From Streptomyces sp. Tue 6430 (GTDB taxonomy: Bacteria; Actinomycetota; Actinomycetes; Streptomycetales; Streptomycetaceae), in NCBI GenBank assembly GCA_021568835.1, contig JAKGSH010000002.1:1-64000 (forward strand): 64,000 bases of DNA, read 5' to 3'. The notes beneath the pieces were generated by a model. It did not search any database, had not been told where the DNA came from, and worked only from the letters and a program-made list of their open reading frames with translations. Numbering within the stretch: the stretch's first letter is position 1; each line of letters begins with the position of its first letter. Shown in pieces: positions 53,763 through 64,000 of this stretch. A program made the translations under genes and the position numbers.

Positions 53763-54742
53763 ATGTCCGTCGTCAGCGCATGCCCCGGTCACGCCTCCGC
53801 CTACCTGGCCCGCGCGGCCGTCACCGCGCCCTCCCTGCACAACACCCAGCCCTGGCGCTTCGTGGCGCACGGGGACAGGGGCATCGAACTGCACGCGGTC
53901 GCGGAGCGGGGACTGCCCCTGGCCGACCCCCTGGGACGGGAGCTGGTCCTCGGCTGCGGGGCGGCCCTGCTCAACATCCGGCTCGCCATGCTGCACCTGG
54001 GGTTCCGGCCCCTCGTCGACACCTTCCCCGACCCGCAGGACCTCGCCCACCTCGCCACGGTCGCCTGGGGCGCCTACACCCGGCCGACCCCCGAGGAGCA
54101 GCGTCTGTACGCCGCCCTGGGCAGACGGCACACCGCGCGCGGCCCTTCCTGCCGCAGGCGCCGCCGTCGGGCCTCCTGGAGGAGCTGCGCGAGCAGGTCC
54201 GCGCTGAGGGCGCCGAGCTGCACGTCGTCGACGACAGCGCGGACCGCCGGCGGCTGGCCGAACTGGTCCGGGCCGGCGAGGACGCCCACCGCACCGACGC
54301 GAGGCTCGCGGCCGAGCAGGCCGGATGGACCTGGCGGCTCGCACAGCCCAGGAACGACGGGGTCCCGGCCGACGTCGGCGTCCTCCACCCGGACTGCACC
54401 ACGCTCGCCGGACGGGACTACGCGGGCCTGACCGGCATGTTCCCCACGCCGCCCCGGCGGTGGCCGGCCCGGACCGGACTGGTGGTGCTGCTCGGCACCG
54501 ACCGCGACGACCTGGCCGCGTGGCTGCGGGCCGGTCAGGCACTGGAGCGGATGCTGCTGCAGGCGGCCGCCCACGGCGTCATGGCGGCCTTCCACACCCA
54601 GCCCCTCGAGGTGCCGCACCTGCGCCGGCGGATCCGGCAGACGCTCACCGCGGGCCAGTACCCGCAGATGGTCCTCCGCCTCGGCCACCCGCCCTGCGTG
54701 CGGCCCCTGCCCCGGCGCCCCGTCACCGACGTGCTCGGCTGA
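53763..54742 (+). pseudogene. Acg-family FMN-binding nitroreductase-like protein (2, one frame break)
   Basis: About 327 aa paralogue of the protein at 34944. The first half carries LARAAVTAPSLHNTQPWRFVAHGDRGIELHAVAERGLPLADPLGREL. One base is lost near 54148, then FLPQAPPSGLLEELREQVRAEG, LRAGQALERMLLQAAAHGVMAAFHTQPLEVPHLRRRIRQ and PQMVLRLGHPP. It shares the Acg double nitroreductase layout and so probably binds FMN in dormancy and may not reduce nitro compounds. ATG at 53763. Monocistronic with its own box and closed by two hairpins shared with adhE. Confidence 0.88.
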
Positions 54743-54774
54743 CGGCGCCGTACCGACGCGAGCGGGAAGCGGCG

Positions 54775-54820
54775 GAGAAGGGCGGGTGAGACCTCTCGGA
54801 GGTCTCACCCGGCCCTTCTC
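54775..54820. terminator. Bidirectional hairpin terminator
   Basis: 12-bp perfect stem GGGTGAGACCTC / GAGGTCTCACCC with loop TCG, extended by GAGAAGGGC/GGCCCTTCTC with one mismatch. Confidence 0.9.
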
Positions 54821-54857
54821 CGCGTCGCCGGTCCGGCCGTCCGCACCGGCGCGCCGA

Positions 54858-54898
54858 AGCCGGCCGGGCCGGGGTCGTGGACCCCGGCCCGGCCGGCT
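54858..54898. terminator. Second bidirectional hairpin
   Basis: Perfect 19-bp stem AGCCGGCCGGGCCGGGGTC with its complement and a GTG loop, directly downstream of adhE (minus strand). Confidence 0.9.
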
Positions 54899-54927
54899 CT
54901 CCCGTGCTCGCCGCCCGGCGACCGCGC

Positions 54928-57570
54928 TCAGCCGTAGTAGGCCGCGCGCATGAGCTCCTGCATGTCGTCCAGCATCGGCATGCGGGGGTTGGCGGGCGCG
55001 CACTGGTCCTCGTAGGCGTTGAGCGCCTGCTGGGGCAGGGCGTCGACGAAGGCCTTCTCGTCGACGCCGAGGGCCTGGAACGCCGGCTCGATGCCGACGG
55101 TCTCGCGCAGCCGCTCGACGGCCACAGCGAGGGACTCCACGCCCTCGGCGGGGGTGGCGGCGGGCAGGCCCAGGGCGCGGGCGATGTCCTGGAAGCGTTC
55201 GGGGGCCCGGTAGTTCTCGTACTTGGGCCAGCCGGTCAGCTTGGTCGGGACACTGCCGTTGTAGCGGATGACGTGCGGCAGCAGGACCGCGTTGGTGCGG
55301 CCGTGGGCGATGTGGAAGGTCGCCCCCAGCGTGTGGGACATGGCGTGGACGATGCCCAGGAAGGCGTTGCCGAAGGCCATGCCCGCGATGGTGCCGGCGT
55401 TGTGCATCTTCTCGCGGGCCTCGGGCGAGGCGTCGCGGTCGTTCACCGCGGCCCCGATGTTGCCGAAGATCAGGCGGATCGCGTGCAGCGCCAGGCCGTC
55501 GGTGAAGTCGTTGGCGTAGACGGAGACGTACGCCTCGATGGCGTGGGTGAGGGCGTCGAAGCCGCTGTCGGCCGCCAGGGCCGGCGGCAGCGCGGTGGTG
55601 AGCAGCGGGTCGACGATGGCCACGCTGGGGGTGAGCGCGTAGTCGGCCAGCGGGTACTTCTTGCCGGTCGCCGGGTCGGAGATGACGGCGAACGGCGTGA
55701 CCTCGGCGCCGGTCCCCGAGGTGGTCGGCACGCACACCAGGCGGGCGAGCCTGCCGAGCGTCGGGAAGCGGAAGGCGCGCTTGCGGATGTCGGAGAACTT
55801 CTGCCGCATGTCGGCGAAGTCGATGTCCGGCTGCTCGTACAGCAGCCACATCACCTTCGCCGCGTCCATGGGCGAGCCGCCGCCGAGCGCGATGATCGTG
55901 TCCGGGCGGAAGTCCTCCATCAGGCGGGCGCCGCGCCGCACGGAGTCGATGCTGGGCTCGGGCTCGACGTTGTCGATGATCTGGAGGGTGACCGGCTCGC
56001 GGCGCCGCTGCAGGACACCGGTGATCCGGTCGACGAAGCCGAGACGGGTCATGGTCGCGTCGGTGACGATCGTGACGCGGTGCACGTCCGGCATGGAGGT
56101 GAGGTAGCGGATGGCCTGCGGCTCGAAGTAGATCTTCGGCGGGACCTTGAACCACTGCAGGTTGTTGCGGCGCGTGGAGACCCGCTTGACGTTGAGCAGC
56201 TGGGCGGCGGAGACGTTGTTCGACACCGACGTGCTGCCCCACGAGCCGCAGCCGAGCGTCAGCGACGGCAGCAGGCCGTTGTAGATGCCGCCGATCGCCC
56301 CCTGCGAGGACGGGGCGTTGACGATGATTCGCACGGTCTTCATGCGCATGCCGTAGGCCTCCGCCACGGCGCGGTCCTCGGTGTGGACGACGGCGCTGTG
56401 GCCCTGGCCGTGGAACGCGACCATGTCGGCGGCCAGGTCGAAGCCGTGGCGCTCGTCCTCGGCGCGCAGCACCGCCAGCACCGGGCACAGCTTCTCCCGG
56501 GTCAGCGGCTCGTCCGGTCCCACCCGGGAGGCCTCCACGAGGATCAGCGAGGTGTGCTCCGGCACGGCGAACCCGGCCTGCTCGGCGATCCACGCCGGAC
56601 TCTGCCCGACGGCCGCCGCGTTGACCTTGGGCTCGCAGCCGGCCCCCGCCTTGTGGTCGACGGGGAAGAGGAACGCCTCCAGCTTCGCCTTCTCCTCCGC
56701 GGTGGCCAGGTGGGCGTGCAGGGTGCGGAACTCGGTCAGTGCCGCGTCGTAGATCCCGGTGTCCAGGATGACGGCCTGCTCGGAGGCGCAGATCATGCCG
56801 TTGTCGAAGGACTTCGACAGCACGAGGTCGTTGACGGCGCGGCGCAGCTTGGCGCTCCGGTGCACGTAGGCGGGGACGTTGCCCGCGCCCACGCCCAGGG
56901 CCGGCTTGCCCGCCGAGTAGGCGGCCTTGACCATGGCGTTGCCTCCGGTGGCGAGGATCAGGGAGACGCCCGGGTGCCGCATCAGCGTGTTCGTCGCCTC
57001 GACCGAGGGCGCCTCGATCCACTGCACGCAGTGTTCGGGGGCGCCGGCGGCGACGGCCGCGTCGCGCACGATCCGGGCCGCCTCGGCGCTGCACCGCTGG
57101 GCGGAGGGGTGGAAGGCGAACACGACCGGGTTGCGGGTCTTGAGCGCCATCAGCGCCTTGAAGATCGTGGTGGAGGTCGGGTTGGTGACGGGCGTGATCG
57201 CGCACACCACACCGACCGGCTCGGCTATCTCGACCATGTCCTCGATGTCGTCGCGGGCGATGACACCGACGGTCTTCATGGGGCCCATGCTGTGCGTGAC
57301 GTGCTCGCAGGCGAACATGTTCTTGGCCGCCTTGTCCTCGAAGACCCCCCGTCCGGTCTCCTCCACCGCCAGGCGGGCCAGGGCGGTGTGCTGGTCCAGG
57401 GCGGCGACCGAGGCCTTCTTCACGATGTGGTCCACCTGCTCCTGGGTGAGGCTCTCGTAGTCGGCGAGGGCCTTGAGGCCGGCCGTGACCAGCCGGTCCA
57501 CGGCGACCGTGGTGTCGGAGGGGGCCTCGGTGCCGACCGTGGCCCTGGTCCGGGAGTCGTGTCGGGTCAT
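54928..57570 (-). CDS. adhE: Bifunctional acetaldehyde-CoA/alcohol dehydrogenase AdhE
   Basis: 880 aa, the full length of the fermentative enzyme that converts acetyl-CoA to ethanol with two NADH. The N-terminal ALDH domain contains PVTNPTSTTIFKALMALKTRN and the catalytic Cys261 in SFDNGMICASEQ. The linker holds RNNLQWFKVPPKIYFEP. The C-terminal iron alcohol dehydrogenase domain has ALGGGSPMDAAKVMW and metal histidines in DALTHAIEAYVSVYAND and GIVHAMSHTLGATFHIAHGRTNA. ATG at 57568-57570 with GGAGG. Frame fully intact. Boxes lie 146 and 189 nt upstream. Together with pyruvate formate-lyase at the window end it makes an ethanol/formate fermentation route, unusual for an aerobic streptomycete. 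Confidence 0.97.
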   Translation of the reverse strand: MTRHDSRTRATVGTEAPSDTTVAVDRLVTAGLKALADYESLTQEQVDHIVKKASVAALDQHTALARLAVEETGRGVFEDKAAKNMFACEHVTHSMGPMKTVGVIARDDIEDMVEIAEPVGVVCAITPVTNPTSTTIFKALMALKTRNPVVFAFHPSAQRCSAEAARIVRDAAVAAGAPEHCVQWIEAPSVEATNTLMRHPGVSLILATGGNAMVKAAYSAGKPALGVGAGNVPAYVHRSAKLRRAVNDLVLSKSFDNGMICASEQAVILDTGIYDAALTEFRTLHAHLATAEEKAKLEAFLFPVDHKAGAGCEPKVNAAAVGQSPAWIAEQAGFAVPEHTSLILVEASRVGPDEPLTREKLCPVLAVLRAEDERHGFDLAADMVAFHGQGHSAVVHTEDRAVAEAYGMRMKTVRIIVNAPSSQGAIGGIYNGLLPSLTLGCGSWGSTSVSNNVSAAQLLNVKRVSTRRNNLQWFKVPPKIYFEPQAIRYLTSMPDVHRVTIVTDATMTRLGFVDRITGVLQRRREPVTLQIIDNVEPEPSIDSVRRGARLMEDFRPDTIIALGGGSPMDAAKVMWLLYEQPDIDFADMRQKFSDIRKRAFRFPTLGRLARLVCVPTTSGTGAEVTPFAVISDPATGKKYPLADYALTPSVAIVDPLLTTALPPALAADSGFDALTHAIEAYVSVYANDFTDGLALHAIRLIFGNIGAAVNDRDASPEAREKMHNAGTIAGMAFGNAFLGIVHAMSHTLGATFHIAHGRTNAVLLPHVIRYNGSVPTKLTGWPKYENYRAPERFQDIARALGLPAATPAEGVESLAVAVERLRETVGIEPAFQALGVDEKAFVDALPQQALNAYEDQCAPANPRMPMLDDMQELMRAAYYG

Positions 57571-57715
57571 GGAAGAGCCTCCAGTGTCAGGGTTGCCGTG
57601 GACCCACGGCCCAGGGGTGCCGTGCGAGCACGGCGGTGGCAGGAGCGGGAGCGGCACCGCGGGGGTGGTGCCGCTCCCTGACTCCACTGTGCTGCGGAAC
57701 GGGGTCCCTTCGCAG

Positions 57716-57729
57716 TCGCCGAAGGTCCC
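57716..57729. promoter_or_regulatory. Dormancy-type 14-bp box, near match
   Basis: TCGCCGAAGGTCCC, 12 of 14 identical to the box GGGCCGAAGGTCCC before pflB, 146 nt upstream of adhE. An inverted partial copy GGGGTCCCTTCG lies 18 bp closer to the gene. Confidence 0.58.
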
Positions 57730-57758
57730 CGTCCGAGACCGTGCGGCCCGAACTCGCA

Positions 57759-57772
57759 GGGCCTGTCGGCCC
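57759..57772. promoter_or_regulatory. Dormancy-type 14-bp box
   Basis: GGGCCTGTCGGCCC, 189 nt upstream of adhE, just after the CBS-BON gene stop. Confidence 0.65.
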
Positions 57773-57788
57773 GTTCGGCGAGGGCGCC

Positions 57789-58433
57789 TCAGCGGGACCC
57801 CGAGGGGCCGGACGCGGCCGGCGCGCAGTCGTCGACGCGGAACGTCAGCGCGTTCACCACGCCCACGACGCCTTCGAGCCGCCACGCCGCGCGCACGGCC
57901 TCCGGGACCTGGCTGCGCGCCTCCACACGGCCGTCGAGGGTGACGACGCCGTCGCGGACGGAGACGCGGACGGCGTCCGGCGGCAGTCCCAGGGTCCTGC
58001 CGACGACCTCCTCGCCGACCTGGCGGCTCAGGTCCTCGTCCGTGCGCAGGAAGACCCGGAGCAGATCCCGGCGGGTGGCGATGCCGATGAGGCGGTCCTC
58101 CTCGTCGACGACGGGCAGGCGCTCGACGCCGCGGCGTTCCATCAGCCGGGCCGCGTCCGGGACGCTCTGTTCGGGGTGCACGGTGATCGCGGGGCTCGAC
58201 ATCAGGTCGGCGGCGGTGACGGCGCCGGCCCGGCCGTGCCCGGACCGGTTCGCCTGCGCGCGCACCAGGTCGGTCCCGGAGACCACCCCGAGCACCTTGT
58301 CGTCGTCGTCGAGCACCGGCAGGCCGCTGATCCGGTGGTGGTCGAGCAGCCGTACGACCTCCTTGAACGGCGTCGTCCGGCGTGCCTCGACGACGTCCCT
58401 GGTCATCACTTCGCCGACGGTGCGGTGTGTCAC
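57789..58433 (-). CDS. CBS-CBS-BON domain protein (3)
   Basis: 214 aa from the GTG at 58431-58433 with GAGGAG upstream. CBS1 VGEVMTRDVVEARRTTPFKEVVRLLDHHRISGLPVLDDDDKVLGVVSGTDL, CBS2 DLMSSPAITVHPEQSVPDAARLMERRGVERLPVVDEEDRLIGIATRRDLLRVFL, BON VRVSVRDGVVTLDGRVEARSQVPEAVRAAWRLEGVVGVVNALTF. Closest in layout to the protein at 49083. It follows the HPF-like gene by 86 nt on the same strand and is probably co-transcribed. Likely senses AMP/ATP ratio. Confidence 0.92.
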   Translation of the reverse strand: MTHRTVGEVMTRDVVEARRTTPFKEVVRLLDHHRISGLPVLDDDDKVLGVVSGTDLVRAQANRSGHGRAGAVTAADLMSSPAITVHPEQSVPDAARLMERRGVERLPVVDEEDRLIGIATRRDLLRVFLRTDEDLSRQVGEEVVGRTLGLPPDAVRVSVRDGVVTLDGRVEARSQVPEAVRAAWRLEGVVGVVNALTFRVDDCAPAASGPSGSR

Positions 58434-58519
58434 GGTGGTTCTCCTCACGGGCGTGGGCGGGGAGACGGGAGCCGCATCGGTCCCCGCCCCCCGCCGGTTC
58501 GGGCACGGGCCCGCGGGCC

Positions 58520-58903
58520 CTACTGCTGCGGGCCGCCGCGCCACGGCGGCGGCGTGGCCGTCCTGCGGGTCACGTCCCCGCGGTGCGTGACGCGTTCGGT
58601 TCCGTCGCGCAGCCGGTCCTGGAGCCGGTCGGCGAGCTCGTGGGCGGTGGCCTCGCGGGCGTGGACGACCACGAGTTCCCTCCCCACCCGGATCTCGGCG
58701 GCGGCGGACCAGGGCAGTTCGACGTGGTGGGCCGCGGCCCTGGTCACGCGCACCTCGCCGCTGACGGCCGGGAGCCCGCGCCGGTCGAGCGCGGCACCCA
58801 CCTTCTCCCGCAGGTACGCGAGGGACTCCTCGTCGACGTCGCCCTCGGCGCGCACCAGCACGGTGGTGGTGACCTCGCCCGTGACCGTGTCCTTGGCAGT
58901 CAT
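58520..58903 (-). CDS. HPF/RaiA-like ribosome-associated protein, single short domain
   Basis: 127 aa. VLVRAEGDVDEESLAYLREKVGAALDRRGLPAVSGEVRVTRAAAHHVELPWSAAAEIRVGRELVVVHAREATAHELADRLQDRLRDG aligns in pattern with the N-terminal domain of long hibernation factors (sigma-54 modulation/S30AE fold). The usual C-terminal dimerisation domain is absent; only a short basic Pro-rich tail follows. The class slows or protects ribosomes; in M. tuberculosis the DosR-controlled Rv0079 has a similar role. ATG at 58901-58903. Two boxes 66 and 88 nt upstream give it the clearest regulatory signature in the island. Confidence 0.8.
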   Translation of the reverse strand: MTAKDTVTGEVTTTVLVRAEGDVDEESLAYLREKVGAALDRRGLPAVSGEVRVTRAAAHHVELPWSAAAEIRVGRELVVVHAREATAHELADRLQDRLRDGTERVTHRGDVTRRTATPPPWRGGPQQ

Positions 58904-58968
58904 GTGATCCGCTCCTCGTGATCGTTCCGGTACACCTCAAGCCTGCTGCGCGCGGCGCCCCGGTCCCA

Positions 58969-58982
58969 GGGTCGGCCGACCC
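58969..58982. promoter_or_regulatory. Dormancy-type box, perfect palindrome variant
   Basis: GGGTCGGCCGACCC, 66 nt upstream of the HPF-like gene and 22 bp from the next box. Confidence 0.65.
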
Positions 58983-58990
58983 CGGTACCG

Positions 58991-59004
58991 GGGCCGAGGG
59001 TCCC
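58991..59004. promoter_or_regulatory. Dormancy-type 14-bp box
   Basis: GGGCCGAGGGTCCC, 88 nt upstream of the HPF-like gene, ending 3 nt before the PPDK stop. Confidence 0.68.
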
Positions 59005-59006
59005 GC

Positions 59007-61702
<2,696 letters not shown>

Positions 61703-61791
61703 GACGCTGTGCTCCTCAGGTGTGGGACGTGATGCTTCCAGCGTCGGACCGAGACCCGCCGCACGCGAGATGCCGGCGGTCCCGCCCGCGG

Positions 61792-61805
61792 GGGCCGGTC
61801 GGCCC
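61792..61805. promoter_or_regulatory. Dormancy-type 14-bp box
   Basis: GGGCCGGTCGGCCC, 90 nt upstream of ppdK. Confidence 0.7.
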
Positions 61806-61821
61806 GGACCGCGCGGGCGGG

Positions 61822-61881
61822 CCCGCGTCCCGGCCCGCGTCCCGGACCGCGTCCCGGACCGCGCCTCGGCCCGCGTCCCGG
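61822..61881 (+). repeat. Five 12-bp tandem repeats
   Basis: CCCGCGTCCCGG with A/C variation at the first base (CCCGCGTCCCGG, CCCGCGTCCCGG, ACCGCGTCCCGG, ACCGCGCCTCGG, CCCGCGTCCCGG), exactly between the two divergent boxes of ppdK and the stress gene. Confidence 0.9.
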
Positions 61882-61889
61882 CCCGTTCA

Positions 61890-61903
61890 GGGCCGAAAGG
61901 ACC
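61890..61903. promoter_or_regulatory. Dormancy-type 14-bp box
   Basis: GGGCCGAAAGGACC, 93 nt upstream of the stress-protein gene at 61996. Confidence 0.66.
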
Positions 61904-61995
61904 GCTGTCCGGGCTGTTCGGCCGGGGGGCCGTCGGCCTGCGCCCGGTGCAGGCTGGGGGTGTCAACAGGTCCCCCGGACCGGGAGGGATACGTC

Positions 61996-62928
61996 ATGCT
62001 TCACGACATCGCCGTAGGGGTCGACGGCTCGCCCGCGGGTCTCGCGGCCGCACACTGGGCCGCCCGGGAGGCCGGACGCCGGGGCACCGGGCTCAGGATC
62101 GTGCACGCCTGGCACCGCCACCCGCGACCCGCACCGGACGTACCGCTGGACCGCACCGAGCACCAGTGGGCCGAACAGGTGCTGCGGGAGGCGGCCGAAG
62201 CCGTCCGCGCGGCACATCCGGATCTGCGGATCACCGAGCGTCTCGTGTGCGACGCCGCGGTGGCCGCCCTGATCGCCACCGCCGCCGAGACCGACCTGCT
62301 GGTCCTCGGGTCGCTGGGCCTGGGCGCCGTGGGCGGGTTCGTGACGGGGTCGGTGTCCCAGCGCGTGGTCGCCCGGTCCCCGAAGCCCGTGGTCCTGGTG
62401 CGGGCGGGCCGGGGCGTGGCGGGCGATCACCTCCCGGCCGTGGACGGCATCGCACCGGAGGAGATCCCCGAGACCCCCTTCCGCCCGGTCGTCCTCGGAC
62501 TGGACGTCGGTCACCCCTGCGACGAACTCCTCGAGTTCGCCTTCGACGCCGCCCACCGCCGCGGCACCGGCCTGCGCGTGGTGCACGCCTTCCGCGTACC
62601 GAACCGCCCCGCCTTCGACCCGGCGGAGACCGCGGCACCGGCCGCCGTCGCCGACCCGGCGCCGGGCCCGGAGGCACTGGCGGCCGAGGAGAGCGCCGTG
62701 GCCGCCGTGCTGCGCCCCTGGCGGGAGAAGTACCCGACCGTCCGGGTGACCGAGTCGGTGCGCGAGGGACGGGCCGCCGTCGCGCTGGTGCACGCCGCGA
62801 AGGACGCCGGGCTCCTCGTGGTGGGCCGCCGCGCGAGCGGCCACCGCCTCGGGGCCCACACAGGGCCGGTGGCGCACGCCGCCCTGCACCACGTCGGCTG
62901 TCCCGTCGCCGTGGTCCCGCACGACTGA
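61996..62928 (+). CDS. Universal stress protein, tandem UspA domains (5)
   Basis: 310 aa. Domain 1 HDIAVGVDGSPAGLAAAHWAAREAGRRGTGLRIVHAW with LLVLGSLGLGAVGGFVTGSVSQRVVARSPKPVVLVR; domain 2 RPVVLGLDVGHPCDELLEFAFDAAHRRGTGLRVVHAF with LLVVGRRASGHRLGAHTGPVAHAALHHVGCPVAVVPHD. A longer, Ala/Pro-rich insert (about residues 205-230) distinguishes it from the paralogues. ATG at 61996 with GGGAGGGA. It is divergent from ppdK with its own box, and is monocistronic, ending at a 21-bp hairpin. Confidence 0.93.
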   Translation: MLHDIAVGVDGSPAGLAAAHWAAREAGRRGTGLRIVHAWHRHPRPAPDVPLDRTEHQWAEQVLREAAEAVRAAHPDLRITERLVCDAAVAALIATAAETDLLVLGSLGLGAVGGFVTGSVSQRVVARSPKPVVLVRAGRGVAGDHLPAVDGIAPEEIPETPFRPVVLGLDVGHPCDELLEFAFDAAHRRGTGLRVVHAFRVPNRPAFDPAETAAPAAVADPAPGPEALAAEESAVAAVLRPWREKYPTVRVTESVREGRAAVALVHAAKDAGLLVVGRRASGHRLGAHTGPVAHAALHHVGCPVAVVPHD

Positions 62929-62933
62929 GCCTG

Positions 62934-62979
62934 TCCGCGGGCGGTCCCCCGGCCGACCGGCCGGGGGACCGCCCGCGGA
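62934..62979 (+). terminator. Very strong hairpin terminator
   Basis: Perfect 21-bp stem TCCGCGGGCGGTCCCCCGGCC with its complement and the loop GACC, 6 nt after the stress-protein stop. Confidence 0.95.
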
Positions 62980-63242
62980 GCACGGCTCGCCCGGTGCGCC
63001 TCTCCCGCGGCACTTGTGCGGCCCGGCCGAACGGGACCGCCCCTGACCGGCCCGACCGCCCCTGACCGGCCCGACCCGGCACGGCGCTCAACGGACCTCG
63101 GACCGGTCGTTCCCTTGCCGCAGGCCGTCCTCTGCCGCCGGCTGCGACTCCCGCCGGCTGCGACCCCGTGGCAGGTGGTGCACGGTTGCCCGCAGTCCGG
63201 CCGGCCCACTGCCGTCCCTCGCTCGGGCCGACGATCGACGCC

Positions 63243-63317
63243 GGGCCGAGCGGCGACAGGCGGTGCCGGGCCGAGTGGCGTCGGCCGTCGCCGGGTCGAG
63301 CGGCGACGGGCCCTGCT
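63243..63317 (+). repeat. Three 25-bp direct repeats built on the box sequence
   Basis: Copies start GGGCCGAGCGGCGA (63243), GGGCCGAGTGGCGT (63268) and GGGTCGAGCGGCGA (63293). Each begins like the 14-bp box but ends GGCG in place of GGCCC. Confidence 0.8.
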
Positions 63318-63463
63318 CGCGGGGGAGTCCGACGGCACCTGCCCCGGCCGTCCTCCCCCTCCACCCCGCTCCGCCCCGCCCGCCCCGCCCCGCACCCGAT
63401 CGCCGCCCGACGGCCCACTCGCCCGACGGCCCGCCCGGCCGGCCCGAGGACCCGGCGGCGCGC

Positions 63464-63477
63464 GGGCCGAAGGTCCC
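63464..63477. promoter_or_regulatory. Dormancy-type 14-bp box
   Basis: GGGCCGAAGGTCCC, 111 nt upstream of pflB. Confidence 0.7.
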
Positions 63478-63486
63478 GGAACAGCG

Positions 63487-63502
63487 GGGCCGTGCGGGAC
63501 CC
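63487..63502. promoter_or_regulatory. Dormancy-type box, extended variant
   Basis: GGGCCGTGCGGGACCC, 23 bp after the start of the previous box and about 86 nt upstream of pflB. The arms match with two extra central bases. Confidence 0.5.
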
Positions 63503-63587
63503 GCGCGTGCACTGACCGGCACTGCCCGTCGCCGGCCCGGACGAGCAACATCGACAGGGAGACAACGGCTCACCGAGAGGACCCGTG

Positions 63588-64000
63588 ATGACCACGACGA
63601 TGACAGCCGGCCCCCGCACCGCCGACGCCTGGCGGGAGTTCCGCGGCGGCACCTGGCGCGAACGCATCGACGTGCGCGACTTCATCCAGTCCAACTACAC
63701 CCCGTACGAGGGCGACGCGGCCTTCCTGAGCGGTCCCACGGACCGTACGCGGGCCGTCTGGGAGAAGGTCAGCGCGCTGTTCCCCGAGGAGCGTGCGCGC
63801 GGCATCCTCGACGTGGACACCGCGACCCCCTCGACGATCACCTCGCACGCCCCCGGCTGGATCGACCGCGACCGCGAGCTGATCGTCGGCCTGCAGACCG
63901 ACGCCCCGCTCAAGCGCGCGATCATGCCGAACGGCGGCCTGCGCATGGTGCAGAACGGCCTGAAGGCGTACGGCTACGAGGCCGACCCGTTCGTGGACAA
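63588..64000 (+). CDS. pflB: Formate C-acetyltransferase (pyruvate formate-lyase), 3' partial
   Basis: The first 137 codons are present. MTTTMTAGPRTADAWREFRGGTWRERIDVRDFIQSNYTPYEGDAAFLSGPTDRTRAVWEKVSAL, then GILDVDTATPSTITSHAPGWIDRDRELIVGLQTDAPLKRAIMPNGGLRMV, match the start of PflB closely (AW..F..G.W...I.VRDFIQ.NYTPYEGD). The enzyme is a glycyl radical enzyme turning pyruvate and CoA into acetyl-CoA and formate under anoxia. The radical glycine and catalytic cysteines lie beyond the window. ATG at 63588 with GAGAGGA. Its activating radical-SAM enzyme should be encoded just downstream. With adhE and ppdK it completes a fermentative module. Confidence 0.93.
   Translation, partial: MTTTMTAGPRTADAWREFRGGTWRERIDVRDFIQSNYTPYEGDAAFLSGPTDRTRAVWEKVSALFPEERARGILDVDTATPSTITSHAPGWIDRDRELIVGLQTDAPLKRAIMPNGGLRMVQNGLKAYGYEADPFVD

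Larger units (their letters stand above)
62980..63587 (+). promoter_or_regulatory. Long control region upstream of pyruvate formate-lyase
   Basis: 608 bp with no credible gene on either strand. It holds a box-like element at 63225, three 25-bp direct repeats built on the box sequence (63243-63317), a full box at 63464-63477 and a variant at 63487-63502. Confidence 0.65.

Noticed and set aside
54074..57681. Very long open frames on both strands over adhE (over 900 codons)
   Set aside because: They are shadows caused by the GC-rich third codon positions of adhE. They are Arg/Pro/His-rich, have no domains, and the adhE frame is unmistakable.

Overview
The window reads as a chromosomal stretch of a Streptomyces (or very close relative). 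The evidence is extreme GC with codon third positions almost all G or C, Streptomyces-style GGAG ribosome-binding sites with many GTG starts, DmdR/IdeR-type iron boxes, and gene families typical of that genus. No RNA gene, integrase, transposase or CRISPR array was seen.

Layout. (1) 1-9.6 kb is accessory carbohydrate use: the 3' part of a pectate lyase, an MFS exporter or transporter, a TetR regulator, an alpha-L-rhamnosidase (GH78) followed by a GH1 beta-glucosidase, then a YihY/BrkB membrane protein and two small membrane proteins. The same 18-bp palindrome lies upstream of the MFS gene and of the glycosidases. (2) 9.7-14.4 kb is an iron-regulated siderophore uptake locus. (3) 14.4-24.2 kb is an aromatic ring-cleavage operon on the minus strand, with a divergent LysR gene and a second MFS gene. 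(4) 24.6-29.6 kb is a mixed block: hemerythrin, cold-shock protein, YedK/HMCES, a PPOX-fold protein, a Ser/Thr kinase and an orphan protein.

(5) From 29.6 kb to the end is a hypoxia/dormancy island resembling the DevR(DosR)/OsdR regulons. It has five universal stress proteins, three CBS-CBS-BON proteins, two Acg-type nitroreductases, a DoxX-like protein, two flavodoxin-like proteins, an Rv1733c-type membrane protein, a lone HPF domain, a GAPDH, a DevS-like GAF-GAF histidine kinase and a GNAT/NDP-forming acyl-CoA synthetase. It also has a GH65 phosphorylase, two zinc alcohol dehydrogenases, AdhE, PPDK and the start of pyruvate formate-lyase. Nearly every transcription unit here is preceded by a 14-bp palindrome of the form GGGCCGANCGGCCC / GGGACCNNNGGTCCC, usually 65-150 nt from the start codon. 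The likely picture is an oxygen- or redox-controlled switch that sustains glycolysis, fermentative NADH disposal and ribosome protection when respiration stops. The cognate response regulator is not in the window.

Quality warning. About thirty reading-frame breaks are spread over 18 genes. All but one need a shift in the direction expected for a single missing nucleotide, so they look like systematic base-deletion errors and not real gene decay. Such genes are typed pseudogene only because the given sequence does not encode them intact; functional copies should be assumed until resequenced.
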